Below are positions 52,202 through 63,469 of a stretch of DNA of 64,000 nucleotides, piece by piece. The stretch's first letter is position 1. Each line of letters opens with the position of its first letter. Origin of the DNA: Tanypteryx hageni (lineage: Eukaryota; Arthropoda; Insecta; Odonata; Petaluridae); assembly GCA_028673005.1 (NCBI GenBank), contig CM054113.1:36212117-36276116 (forward strand), given 5' to 3'. The notes under the pieces are model-generated. The model worked only from the letters and a program-made list of their open reading frames with translations, was not told the DNA's origin and did not search any database. The position numbers were made by a program, and so were the translations under genes.

Positions 52202-52302
52202 CACGTGATATGACGTCATCCAAGATGGCCGCCGAAAGTCACGTGATATGACGTCATCCAAGATGGCCGACCGGATATTACGTCATCCAAGATGGCGGAT
52301 GT
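52202..52302. promoter_or_regulatory. CRE/YY1-like tandem array (3 units, about 38 bp)
   Basis: Three units of (CACGTGATA)TGACGTCATCCAAGATGGC start at 52,202, 52,240 and about 52,275. Two contain an E-box (CACGTG) and a perfect CRE palindrome (TGACGTCA); the third has TTACGTCA. All three contain CCAAGATGGC, the YY1 core. Clustered activator-type sites suggest a promoter or enhancer. Direct function is inference. Confidence 0.6.
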
Positions 52303-54413
52303 GCCAAAACGAACAAAATCTTTCTACTTTATATCAAAAGTTTTCGTTTTTTTTTCACAAAATTTACAAAACGATAAATAATTTATGTGGAATTCCCCGA
52401 CTTTATGGATAAATGAAAATAAATACAGTCTTTCGAAAATTCCATTCCTAACATATGAACATCTCTCGAACAATATGTTCGTAATACCAGAGGAGTGTGG
52501 GATTTGTAAATATTATGTATTATTCCCACCTTTGAATTCAAATTTGCACTTGGGACAAAACAGTATTTGGAAGAAATTTGTCCGATATTAAAATGTTCAA
52601 AAACATTTCAGTTTCATTTACATGGAAGAATAACGTGCATTACGGACAAATTAAACCCTCTACTATAAACCAGTTTGAGAAATTTTTCCATGATGATCTA
52701 ATGTCTCGTGCCGTTCAGATTGAAATTCTCAAAATCGCAGTTTAATGAAGGATCCTTTTAAAGCCGTTTAAAAGCATAATATCACCTACGTCATTTTGTT
52801 AATCTTTTCTTAATTTTTAATCGAATTGACGGAAGATAAGGTCACTATTGTAGCCATGGCTGGATTTTCACATTGTAAAAGGGTCAAGAGTTTCGAATTT
52901 AAAAAAATTTTCATTCTAGCGGAAAATTGGTTTCGCTGCGAAATGGGTAGGGTATTTTCTATTTTCTAGCTTATCGTAAATGGGATTCGACGTTGCCTCA
53001 ATTTGATAGTTATTTAAAGCTGCCGTCGACTTTCCTTATTTATTTTCGTCTCTCCCGCTATCCTTTTATATCTCAAGACGTAGTCGAAATTTCCCAATGA
53101 GTTTTGCGATCACCGGAGCCGTATTCGCACGTTCAACCCTAAACTCTCCTCTCGCGAAATGCACCATCATCTCTATCCGCATCTCTTCATTAAATGGAAT
53201 TTTTACGATTTATCCTCAAAGAAGTGAAGGAGCGAGTGGAGTGTGGGCAAATAATCACTGCGTCTCGGCAATCATTTTATTTTTAAGACTAGATGAAACG
53301 ACTTTCCTTTATTTTTACCATTTCCCACTATTCGTTTCCCTAGGATTAAAGTCAATGCTATTGTAGTTTGAATGTTTTCTTCATTAAGCTTCGCATTATT
53401 TCTTTCAGAGCGAAATTGCATCTTTTTTTGTTATTCGGTTCACTGCCTAACAGCGCTTCAGCGCTCTTGTACTCCTAAAAACGCAACATGATCTCTCATT
53501 ATTTTGTGACGATATTCATTCTTGATTTTGTTGATTTTCGCCGAACACCTAAATTTAAAAAAATTGCTTAGTAAGTATGTGCCTTGAAGTCTGGAATAAA
53601 GGGTCTATTTTCAATTAGTCCCATGGTGTATACGCAGATATTTTATGTGGATAGTTATCCTTAATGAGAGCCCAATTACTATTCAATTAATTTTAATATT
53701 AAATATGGAAAAAATTTAAGACATTTTCACTTATTATAAACAAAGGTTATAATTAATAAATTAGGAAGGTGTACAGAGTATCACAAATGGGGACGTTTCG
53801 TGCAATCGAGTATTTGAAAGAAATTATTATATAAACGTCTTTGAACTTGAGATTGTTTATTTATGTTAGCAACAACGATGAAGTAAACCATGCAAAAAAT
53901 TTCTTAAGTCCAACTCGAATTAAGACTTTCCTGTTTGATTTTCTTGATAAAGGCAACTCCTACGATAAACATGTACAGGAAAAAACGTTATACTTTACTA
54001 GTTCTACAAATTTTATTTGAAAACCATTTTGATACGACCAATACTTGACGAGATAGGATGGGAAGCTTATTTTTGTTTACAGTAAAGTGGTATCCTTGAG
54101 TAACTCACGTGATCCATTTATGTTATTTTCTTATTGTCTTTGACTATAAGTCCTTAATATCAAATTTCATGAAAATCCGTTTGGCAGAAGCCGAGAACGA
54201 GCATGCGGACGGAGGAGTTGGCAGCAAATATTATTATACAGTAAAGCTTCGATATTGCTGGAGGATATATTACTGGAAATCTCCGTGAATTTTAAGACCA
54301 ATGGCTTATGGGAAAGTATACACGTTTTAGGTGTCCCTGATTCCATAAAAGTGGTTTTCGCCATGCCGTCTGTCTGCCTGTCGGTCTGTTTGCTGTTCTA
54401 GAGCCCAAACGCG
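52303..54413. other. Anonymous DNA right of the Polinton
   Basis: No convincing gene. The segment 52,385-52,500 is a diverged direct repeat of 41,545-41,715. Its 68-aa frame is therefore repeat-derived. The rest has only short frames. A sequence near 54,165-54,215 (AATTTCATGAAAATCCGT, then GCATGCGGACGGA) resembles one at 14,310-14,365, probably another repeat family. Confidence 0.4.
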
Positions 54414-55036
54414 TTAATAAAATCAAATGATATCTCATATTTGTGCAATATATCATATTCTGCAGACCTCTTTTTCATAAAAATGATTTTGCACAAAATT
54501 GAAGGGTAGTTTATTCTTGGCGATTTTTAGAAATATTTTATTTACTCAAAAATGTCTCAAGAAAATTTGATAAAAATCATCTAATTGTAGAACGTAATTT
54601 CACAAATAATACTACGTAAGCCATATATCCCTTAAAATCACTATATGGCATCCAAGGACATTACAATGTACGCTAAGCTACCTCACCTAAGCCCTATGGC
54701 ATCACGCCTCCACCGCGATCCACTCAAAATCATATTACAGCCTAAACTGTTAAACTAAATCGATTGATATATCATATTTGTGGATGTATCATTCATAATA
54801 GACACTCTGAGGAGATGAATGATATTGCACAACAATTAAGGGTACTTTATTCTAGGATATTTTTAAACCAAATTCGATTTACTCAAATTTTGATTTGATT
54901 GATTGATTTGATTTTGATTAAAATCCATCCAATCGTACAGCCTGATGTTACAAATAATAATAATAACTATGCCATATCTCCCAAAAAAATACTAAATATC
55001 GGCCAGTGGCATTAAAATATATGCTAAACTACGGTT
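54414..55036. repeat. Diverged tandem duplication, about 332-bp unit
   Basis: The block from TAATAAAATCAAATGATATCTCATATTTGTG (54,414) is repeated from about 54,746 with roughly 70% similarity: shared CATATTTGTG, GATATTGCACAA/GATTTTGCACAA, GGGTA.TTTATTCT, ATTTACTCAAA and ATTAC.../CTAAGCTAC-like ends. It may be an old satellite dimer. Confidence 0.6.
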
Positions 55037-57046
55037 AACTTTGATTTATAAGCATTTTTCTTTTATAAGCATACACAGTTGACCAAACGTATATACGTAT
55101 ATGAGGAAGTTTGTGCAATGTATATTGCGCAGTTTATTTCCTGTTATATCTCCATCTCTTTTTCAGAAGCCTTAGATATAGTGGCTTCCCAATGTATGCA
55201 AAATACAATTCTTCTCACATTTAGTCTTTCTTATTTTCACTTATTGATACTTTCACAGATTGATGACCAATTTGAGAACTTTCATCTATTGTGTCATGAA
55301 TTTTATTTATTCATTCCTGATTTTCTACTTCAGATGAACATAGTACTGAATTTAAATATCTGTCAGTTTTGAGCACTTTTCTGCATCTTCTTTTCACAAA
55401 GTTATTCTGCTTTGCATTTCTTATCCATTTTAAACTAAGGGCTCCAATTTCTTTTATATTACCAAGACTAGATTTACTGTCTCCTTCCATAAAATACAGA
55501 TAATTAAAATGTTTGTTACAAAAATAGGTAATTCATTGATATTATTAAAATAATGTATTACTAAGAGACAAATGTTTACATATGTAAATGTATATATGAG
55601 CAACTTAGGCATAGGGGTGATATAAGAAAAATTATGTAAGGCAACAAAGGGTTGTGGGATGGACCCAATCAGGGCCGATGTGAGGGGATATGCAGGGTAT
55701 GCTATGTATAGGTCCTCCCAAAATTTTGCTTGGACCGTAACTTATCGTTATCAATAACAGGCACAGTATATTTATAATCATCAATATAGATAAGAGGACT
55801 GCGTTAAGGCGTTAGTTGCAAATGCAAAAATCAGTATCTGATGACCACAAACTGAATTCTCTGCTGTTACGAGAGATAGCAATTATGTGAGTACAATTTT
55901 TACATTTTCCAACGGCTGAATTTTGTCAAGTGATGTGTCATTGGAAAAACTGGAAGCATCAATCTTCGGACGTTCTGAAACATTTTGAGAGGCAGGGGAA
56001 GACTCAAACTCAAATGTTCTGAGATGTTTTGAATGGCAGAGGGTTCAAATATCCTTGCCCTTAGCTTTACTTGGCCTTTCATTGAAAAAGTATCAATAAT
56101 ATTCTGCTATATCTTTGCACATTCAGCATCTAACTAGCAAGTATTTATCAGATTAATGGTTTTCAACAAGCATCATAAAACTAATAGCATTCTATACATA
56201 CATACATTCTATACATGGTCAGGTAAATGCAGCTCCTTATCATTTTATGTTGTACCTTTTCACTTTTACACAGGGCTATGCCAAGGGAGTTTGGTGCCCA
56301 GATACAAAATAATTCCGTGGCATTCCCCTATCACAGAGTGACTACTAGTCAATCTTCCACTTATCAACTGGAGAAAGGGGAAGCTCATGAAAGTGACCAA
56401 CACTAATTTTATTTGATCATACAAAGAAAATCCTGAAAATTGATTGAAATTGGAACACAAATTGTAAGCAAACACATACACTCCCACACTCAAATACATT
56501 CATTTTATACACAAAAACAGTGGTTAAAAATAGATATTTTTATTGAAACATTATGTGATTTCTATAACATGGTACCTTATTTCAACACTTCAAAATTTCA
56601 AATTGTCCCTTACATAGTGGAAACCATTAACCTTTTGTGAAATAGTAAAGATTCAAACAATCTATGCACGTCCTTATACACTGACCACTCTTTCAGTGAA
56701 ACAATAAGTTGCTAACATAAACAGCTTTTACTGCAGTGTGATACATTTTTACTGAATTTAACAGGTTTCTCCAATATCTAAGTTCATTATTATTTCTTTA
56801 ACCTTTTATCAGCGGATTACATATAACAGCAGATGAAAAACAATAAATTCCTAGCAGAATTGAAATTCTTCCAAAACTACTGTCTCCAAAATTTCTTCAA
56901 TGACCCCTAAACCTTACATAAATGAATTAATTTTATTGGATTGTATTTACTGAAATTTATCATTTTGGGAAGTTAAAAAAGTGATAACATAGGCAGAAGT
57001 AAAAAAGAATAATGCTCTAAAAAATAAATAGTTAACTTATGATATA
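55037..57046. other. AT-rich DNA without recognised genes
   Basis: Several frames of 60-97 codons have no motif. No RNA gene or transposase seen. Confidence 0.4.
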
Positions 57047-57871
57047 CTGGGTGTAGATAAATTAAAGTACAATTTGAAAGGCTCATAACTTTTTATTCAA
57101 GTCACATATTGGAAAAAGAATTGCTGTACAACAAAGGCCCAACATTCAAGTTTCCCACCATGCAGCTGGAGGTTTACAGGTCTCTCACCAGAGGCGTGGC
57201 AAGAGATTAACTAGTAATGGTGGATTACAGTGGCAGTGCAGTGAGCATGCATTTTGCTGTATTGTGTTTGAATTAGTGATGAAGCAATTTTTCGCTTAAA
57301 TGGGACAGTTAATAGGCATAACGTGCAGATATGGGGAGGAGAACTGACTAGAGCAGTGACTAGAATCACATGTCTAGACATGCTGAAACTGTTCCTTATA
57401 TCCCAGTTGCAGCAATTCAGTGAGGTAGCAAACATCCTGTTCCAACAGGATGGCGCTCCATCCCATTATCACCGGAGTGTGACATCTTTCGTTGATGCCA
57501 CATTCCCCAACAAATGGGTTAGTTGAGGTGGACCTATCAGGTGACCACCACAGTCACCTGACCTCACACCCCTTGATTTCCATTTCTGGGGCTACGTCAA
57601 GGACAAAGTTTATGTTCCTCCTCTGCTACAATCCTTAGAGGAACTATAAGACAGAATCCTTGATACATACTGTTGATAAAGATATGCTACATAGAGTATG
57701 GGATGAGGTTGCTTTCAGGTAGGATGTGTGCCCAATGGAAACCACATTGAGCACCTGTAAACAAAAACTTGAATGTTGGGCCTTTGTTGTATAGCAATTC
57801 TTTTTCCAATATATGACTTGAATAAAAAGTTACAAGCCTTTCAAATTGTACTTTCATTTATGTACACCCTG
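57047..57871 (+). mobile_element. mariner/Tc1-like element, deletion derivative (825 bp) with about 105-bp TIRs
   Basis: The ends are CTGGGTGTAGATAAATTAAA and, reverse-complemented, CAGGGTGTACATAAATGAAA. About 105 bp of each side are near-identical inverted repeats, including AAAGGCCCAACATTCAAG. TA flanks both edges (57,045-57,046 and 57,872-57,873). The middle retains part of a transposase (see next entry). The TA target and the terminal CAGGGTG motif are typical of Tc1/mariner. Confidence 0.88.
57391..57660 (+). pseudogene. mariner-type transposase fragment
   Basis: FQQDGAPSHYHRSVTSFVD (second catalytic Asp region) is followed by FPNKWVS, then PPQSPDLTPLDFHFWGYVK (third catalytic acidic site) and KDKVYVPPL. 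These are the hallmark D..D/E motifs of mariner/Tc1 transposases. Stops follow WVS and interrupt the frame at GGPIR. The N-terminal HTH and first Asp are missing. Confidence 0.85.
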
Positions 57872-58306
57872 TACTTTAAAATGATGGATTTAACATTGTA
57901 TTTTAATATTTAAAATTAACTATTTAACTTTTTAAACGAATAAATCATTAAAAAAGGAATTTTCTCAATTAATTTTACAAATAGCAAAATCATGAAGGTA
58001 AACACTAAAAACAATTAAACCTTTGACATGAACTTATGTTAGTTGTCCTCTGCAGGACCGGCGCAAACTTTTGGGAGGGCATGACCAAAAAAAGAATGAA
58101 TCAATGCACACATCTTGGAAAAATTCCCTATAAGAAAACTTGTGGTAATCAAACTGATGCATGTTAACTTCCAAAAGAAGAAATTCATCACAGAAAAAAT
58201 TATGCCCATGGTTAACCCACAGATCAAAGAATAGGACAAGGTCTCAATTCACCCTGCCCTTCTGCCAGCTGTGGTTCAGCTAAATTTTAATCAAGGGTGT
58301 TATCCT
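57872..58306. other. AT-rich spacer
   Basis: No gene recognised. Confidence 0.4.
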
Positions 58307-58424
58307 AGAAAAAGAAAGAACTTTGTCACTTCCACAAATTTATTTTGCACGACCGGTTTCACTATAAAGTGAAACCGGTTGTGCAAAATAAATTTATGGA
58401 AGTTACAAAGTTCTTTCTTTTTCT
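58307..58424. repeat. 57-bp-arm palindrome derived from repeat R3
   Basis: The arms at 58,307-58,363 and 58,368-58,424 are near-perfect reverse complements around ATAA. The arms contain GCACGACCGGTTTCACT, the R3 terminal sequence, so two R3 ends lie head to head. R3 3' sequence (GAGTAAATTCCACAGGGTTGAGCC) continues to about 58,475. Confidence 0.9.
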
Positions 58425-58475
58425 CGATGAGTAAATTCCACAGGGTTGAGCCGGGCCTTGTTATTGATAAGGGTA
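58425..58475. repeat. Repeat R3, copy 2 end
   Basis: Homologous to 14,095-14,150: GATGAGTAAATTCCAC.GGGTTGAGCC.G.CCT..TTATTGATA. The middle of the repeat is missing here. Confidence 0.7.
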
Positions 58476-59914
58476 TTATTCTTTCACACAATATCAAAAA
58501 AGTTGATCTTTGGTATAAATTCATTCATTCATATAATTAATTGATATGAATTCAATATAACGACTGAATGCAGGATGGCATTACTGTTTTATTGCTCTAA
58601 CTCTAAATTTAACAGGACTTATAGTTAAAAATGATAAAGAGTTATAATTATCACAGACTTTGCTGTGAATTCAACCTAGCCATTATAAAGAATCACAATT
58701 TTATCTAAAATGCTTGAAACTTATGATCAAAAAGCATAAAAAAGCATCCCATCTAACTATGGAAATAAAAACTGATGAAATCACTCCTTACTTGAATATA
58801 GAAAAATAAACATCTCTGATATTCTGAATGTGCACTGTTTCATGTGTATGAGAGATGATCTCTTCAGCTTCCAAAATAAGTCATTTTCACAAGACTTCCT
58901 CTTAGTGAAGGATAAAATCTTCCTTTCTTCTGAGTTTCAGTCAAGCACACTATTTAGCTGAGAAACAACCCTTCTCCAAAGAGAACCCGAGAATCAAATT
59001 ACGATTGCCTCTAAAGGTCATGGGCACTTTACACCACAGACCCTCGCTAAGATGGAGATTGCAGTTAGGGCAGCACACCATCCCCCCTGCTGACTCCATG
59101 CCCTGATTTATGGTCCCCTCTAATACGTCCTTTTCCAAGAGTAGAACAATGTGGACGCATACTGCAAGGGTTCAGAGGTAAATTTTTATCACTCTGCTAC
59201 TTCCTCTTTCCCTTCCTGCATTAAGGAAAAACATCTACCATTAAAGGGTGAAAATCATCGCCCATTCCTTGTATTTCAATGATGTATAGATACAAATATC
59301 TTGATGGGAAGGTGCCCAGGTACCATGGACCCCTTGCACCCTGGGTTGGTGCAGCCTCAAGGCCTCCTGGACTAAATTATCTCTGACCTAATGCACCCCT
59401 TTCAGTGAATTCTGATATTTATCACCACTTAGATAATGTGAACCACTTTCTAGTGTTAGGGCTGTTTATATCCTATGCATGCACTCTTCTCATATCCTAA
59501 ACTGCTGACTCTGTAAACATTTAGAGAAAATTAGTCTTTTCTGCATTTGATCACCTGAGCTTGTGTGTGAACATTGTTCCTAAAAAAGCTTATTTAGCTT
59601 TTTAGTAAATCTGAAAATTATAGTAATTCTGAATATTTACAGAGGTATTTATTTCAGTTTAAAGTGGTAAATCATGTAATTGTGATTTAGAGAAAAAATG
59701 CAACCATGCTTTACAATTTTCAACACCAATAACAGATTTAAAGCAGAAAATAAGTCTTTGCTCAATGTCGGATAGTAGGCTTTTTAATCCACCATTGCCA
59801 CAAACATTTTTCTACAGCATCTAAAGCACATACGAAGTTTAGTGAATTGACATTTTAAGTGCTTCACTATTTTAAGATTTTATTATTATCACCATAAACA
59901 AGTATTTTGAAGAG
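58476..59914. other. AT-rich DNA, no gene recognised
   Basis: Only short frames without domains. Confidence 0.4.
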
Positions 59915-61520
59915 AAAAGGCAAAATTGATGCAACAACTGTGAAGAGGCAAAAAAACCTCGGACTTTGCTACAAGAAGTGGAAATTTTGGATAAGTTCCT
60001 ATTGATGAAATCTCAACATCTGTGGTTAGAACTATACTCACAGTAAAGAGAAATGATGAGAAAATAAGATCAAGTGTCATTGAAAATTCACCAAGAGGAG
60101 CAAAAATTCATTTTCTACAAATGAAATTACTATACAAAAGATGGAGAAGGTGCTGATTTTGTGGATTAAAGCTCAACCCCAGAAAAGGGCTCCATTGGAT
60201 GGGCCACTGGAGAGCCAATAGAATGTATGATCACCTAAAAATGGAAAATGCATCAACTTCAGGGGAAGGTAGTGCCACTCTTGCCAGCAAGGGATGGTTT
60301 GAAAAATTCAAGAAGAGGCAAAGCCTGCACAACATTAAGATGCATGGTGAAGCAGCATTGGCAGACCATAAGGTATCCAATAACTTTCCTCCAGAGCTAG
60401 TCAAACATATCGAGGATAAAGGTTACAAACCTGGGAACTAGAAATAAAACACATTGTACTTTCCACTAAAAAAATGGTAATTATGTGTTATATTTCTATT
60501 ATGGAATCTTTCCACAAAGTGGAGCCTTCCCAAGTAGATTTTAAACAAGAGAAAGTTTTCCATGCAGATGAGACTGGTTTGTTCAGAAGAGAATTCCTAA
60601 GGGAACATTTATTTCTAAATAAAAGAAAACTGATCCAGGTGTTATATCTGAGAAAGATTGTGTGACCCTACTCATCTGTGGAAATGCATCTGGAGGTTTT
60701 ATGATGAAGCCATTGCTACTTGACCAATCCTTGAATCCTCTAGCACTAAAAGTCAAGGATAAACATCAGCTCCCATTGTATTGGAGGGCTAATAGATATG
60801 CATGGGTAATAGGAGAGGTCTTGGAATGGTTTCATGATTTTTTTGTGCATTAAGTGGTATGCTACCTGACATAAAAACACCTCTTCTGAGCATAGATAAT
60901 GTGCCAGGCCATCCCAGAAGCCTTGAAATTGTCCATCCAAATATTTATGTGGTTTTCTTCATTGCAATACTACAACACTCCTCCAGCCTCTTGACCAAGG
61001 CTCCTTAAAAACCTTAAAGGCATACTGCACTCACCGTACTTTCTATCACATCTCAATAGCAATGGAAAATGACCCTAATTTGACAGTGAAAGATAGCAGA
61101 GATGATTCATCATGTTGGAGGGAATGGAATCAACGATCTTCAGGAAAAAGAGGTAGAGGAGCCACTAGTGCCCCACAACACCGATTTGAATGAGGAAGAG
61201 TTGAAGAAGCTGATTCTGCCAGGCACCAGTGATGATGAAAGTGAAGATGAGTTGATGACTCTGAAGCCAAAACTGACAATGAATACCCTGAACAAGGGTT
61301 TTTAATTGGCCAAGGAACTTAGAGACCTATTTTTTGCTGAGGATCCATTCATGGAGCAGAGCTTGAAGTTCAAGAGAGAGATTGAGAATTTGTTGGATCC
61401 ATACATGGAAGAGTACAAAGATTTTTCAATACGCATAGGACTTCAGCATCTTTTTACATGGTTTCAATGCACACAGAGTTCTCCAGGAACATAACCCCCA
61501 TGTAAATGAAGGGCTGACTG
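59915..61520 (+). pseudogene. pogo/Tigger-type transposase relic with right terminus
   Basis: The order along the plus strand is: a damaged CENP-B-type N-terminal region (MEKVLILWIKAQPQKRAPL, about 60,140); ATLASKGWFEKFKKRQSLHNIK (CENP-B HTH, about 60,280); VFHADETGLF (first Asp, about 60,560); ICGNASGGFMMKPLLLDQS (about 60,668); IDNVPGHPRSLEIV (second Asp, about 60,890); CNTTTLLQPLDQGSLKTLK (third Asp, about 60,965); and an acidic C-terminal tail. At least four frameshifts or stops break it. At the right edge, CCCATGTAAATGAAGGGCTGACTG is followed by TA (61,521), matching a Tigger-type terminus; the left terminus was not found. The DDD triad is visible in pieces. Confidence 0.85.
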
Positions 61521-63440
61521 TATAAGCATTTTAGTACCATAAAATAGTTTTTAGTAGGCAAAATTTGATAGCATCAGGTTTTAGGTGGATGTTATAATGC
61601 CGTCTGATGGATATAGAGAGAAAAGTTCACAAAAACATCTAATAACAGACATTACTTTATTATTTTTTCGTGTATAAGGCCTTACATTTTTATTTAACCT
61701 CACACCAAGGGCAGTTCATACACTTATTTTTACATTACATTAGGATCATACCACTTTATCCCAATGTTGTACATACTATTATACATACCAAATATCCAAC
61801 ATGTTTTTGATAATTACATCCTAATCAAGGACGTACTCAGGAGGAGGTGGGATTCAGGGAGTCTAGAGCCTCCCCCTCCCAGTGTAGAGACATTTGTGGA
61901 ATCTGCGATAACCCTGCTAAGAACTTGCTATGTTGCCTCTTGCTATGCTGCCACTTGCTGCATTGAGTTATGAGAACTAAAAACATCATAAAAGTTTATA
62001 TTATTTGAATAGGACTTTTATTTAATCCTAGTGAACTTTTCTCGGATTTCCAGCAGGGTTATTAATTATAACCCGACTGGAAACCTGAGAAAAATTCACC
62101 ATGATTATTTGCCTGGAAAGCCTCAAATCTTTTATTTAATCAATTGCTGGAAATTGGTTTCCGACTTAGATCCCCCCTCAAAAGTAAATTTCGGGGTATG
62201 TGCATTATCCTAATATCATTTCATGATACACAGCATACCACTGGTTGAGAAGCTCTACTGTGATTCATTTCCATATCTTCATTAAAAATCATTTCCATAG
62301 CATATCCTTATATGTACTGCCATAGTCAAATTTATATTTTTACGTCCAGTGTCATATTACTGGTATTGCAGAAGTTGGTAGGGTCTCAGCTTTATGGCTA
62401 GCACTAGAAGTAGAATTAATACTCTTTCTCACAAATTATTTTTACTATAGTTTTTGGCCTGAGATGAAAGGTAAAATGTATCAGAACAGCATGCAAACAT
62501 GGTTGAGATGGGCTGACATTCTCCTGAGACTAATCAATGAAACTCATTGCAAGTGGGATTGGATCCTTTATAAGGTCAGGCTGGTGACCCTAATTTTTTT
62601 AATTTTTCAAGCATACGTACTAGCCAACAAAACTGTTACAATGGCATAAAAGTTACAAGATGGCATTTTTGATATTTTGAGTAACATATATGCTACTACT
62701 ATTTACCACTAAATAGGCTAGATAAATTGATCTTATAAACTCAATTCTAAATGTCAAGGAAGAGAGCAAAAGTTATGGGTTGTTTCTGTAACAATTGCCA
62801 AATGACACTAGGAAATGATTGTTACCTCAGCTTTTAGGCCTAATTTATTTAATTGCACTTTTTTGATTTCTCAAGCTTCCTTACCCAGTGGCATAAAATA
62901 GGGTGGCATAGGTGGCCAAATTCCTCGCACCAAGCAGGATGCTCAAATTTTTCCAAATTTGGAAAAAATAAAGATTTGTGGCAATTTCTCCTTGTTATCC
63001 TAATATTTGAATGACTTGTCAGTTAATCATTATTTTCAGACAGATTAATTTAAAAAGCCTAACCTTTTTAGCATACTCCTGATTGTATATACATAAAAGA
63101 GTTCTTCCTTAAAGAATTCTGTCAGCTAGTAGTTTTAACGTCATAGGCTGAGACATAGCATGAAAGACTTTTTGGTTAACATTTTAAAATATATATCTAT
63201 TGTTGACTTTTTCTCATATTTGTAAGAAAAGCATGCTTTGAATATGTAAAATTCTTTTGTTGACTTTATCCTCATCTGCGTTTTTACATAGCGATATGTT
63301 AATGATTTTATTCATGACTATTTTTGTGTTGCATTAGGTTTTCCACAGAAAATGGTCTGGTAAATCAAGTAACTTATTCAACATTTAAAATCGTCAGAGT
63401 ATAATAATAACAATATTACTTACATTATTTTATAAGATAC
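61521..63440. other. AT-rich DNA with one hairpin
   Basis: No gene recognised. It holds the palindrome listed at 62,032-62,099 and otherwise short frames. Confidence 0.4.
62032..62099. repeat. 32-bp-arm imperfect palindrome
   Basis: GTGAACTTTTCTCGGATTTC at the left pairs with GAAACCTGAGAAAAATTCAC at the right; a 4-nt loop separates arms of 32 bp with a few mismatches. It is probably a minimal foldback element. Confidence 0.75.
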
Positions 63441-63469
63441 ATTACATATTGACAATGAGCCATCAATTT

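Larger units (their letters stand above)
42800..52300 (-). mobile_element. Polinton/Maverick-type virus-like DNA transposon, decayed
   Basis: Between 42.9 and 50.2 kb, genes on one strand encode the Polinton set: protein-primed family-B DNA polymerase, retroviral-type integrase with chromodomain, penton-like and pX-like minor capsid proteins, major capsid protein and adenain-like protease. Polintons use 6-bp target duplications and long terminal inverted repeats. I could not locate the inverted repeats, so the outer limits are approximate. The left limit is placed where repeat R2 homology stops. The packaging ATPase was not found. The element lacks the polymerase catalytic domain and the start of integrase. 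Confidence 0.8.

Noticed and set aside
50400..52302. CRISPR array
   Set aside because: Units are contiguous minisatellites of 38-97 bp without unique spacers, in eukaryotic transposon context.
55079..55372. 97-aa ORF
   Set aside because: No motif, AT-rich hydrophobic translation, no neighbouring signals.
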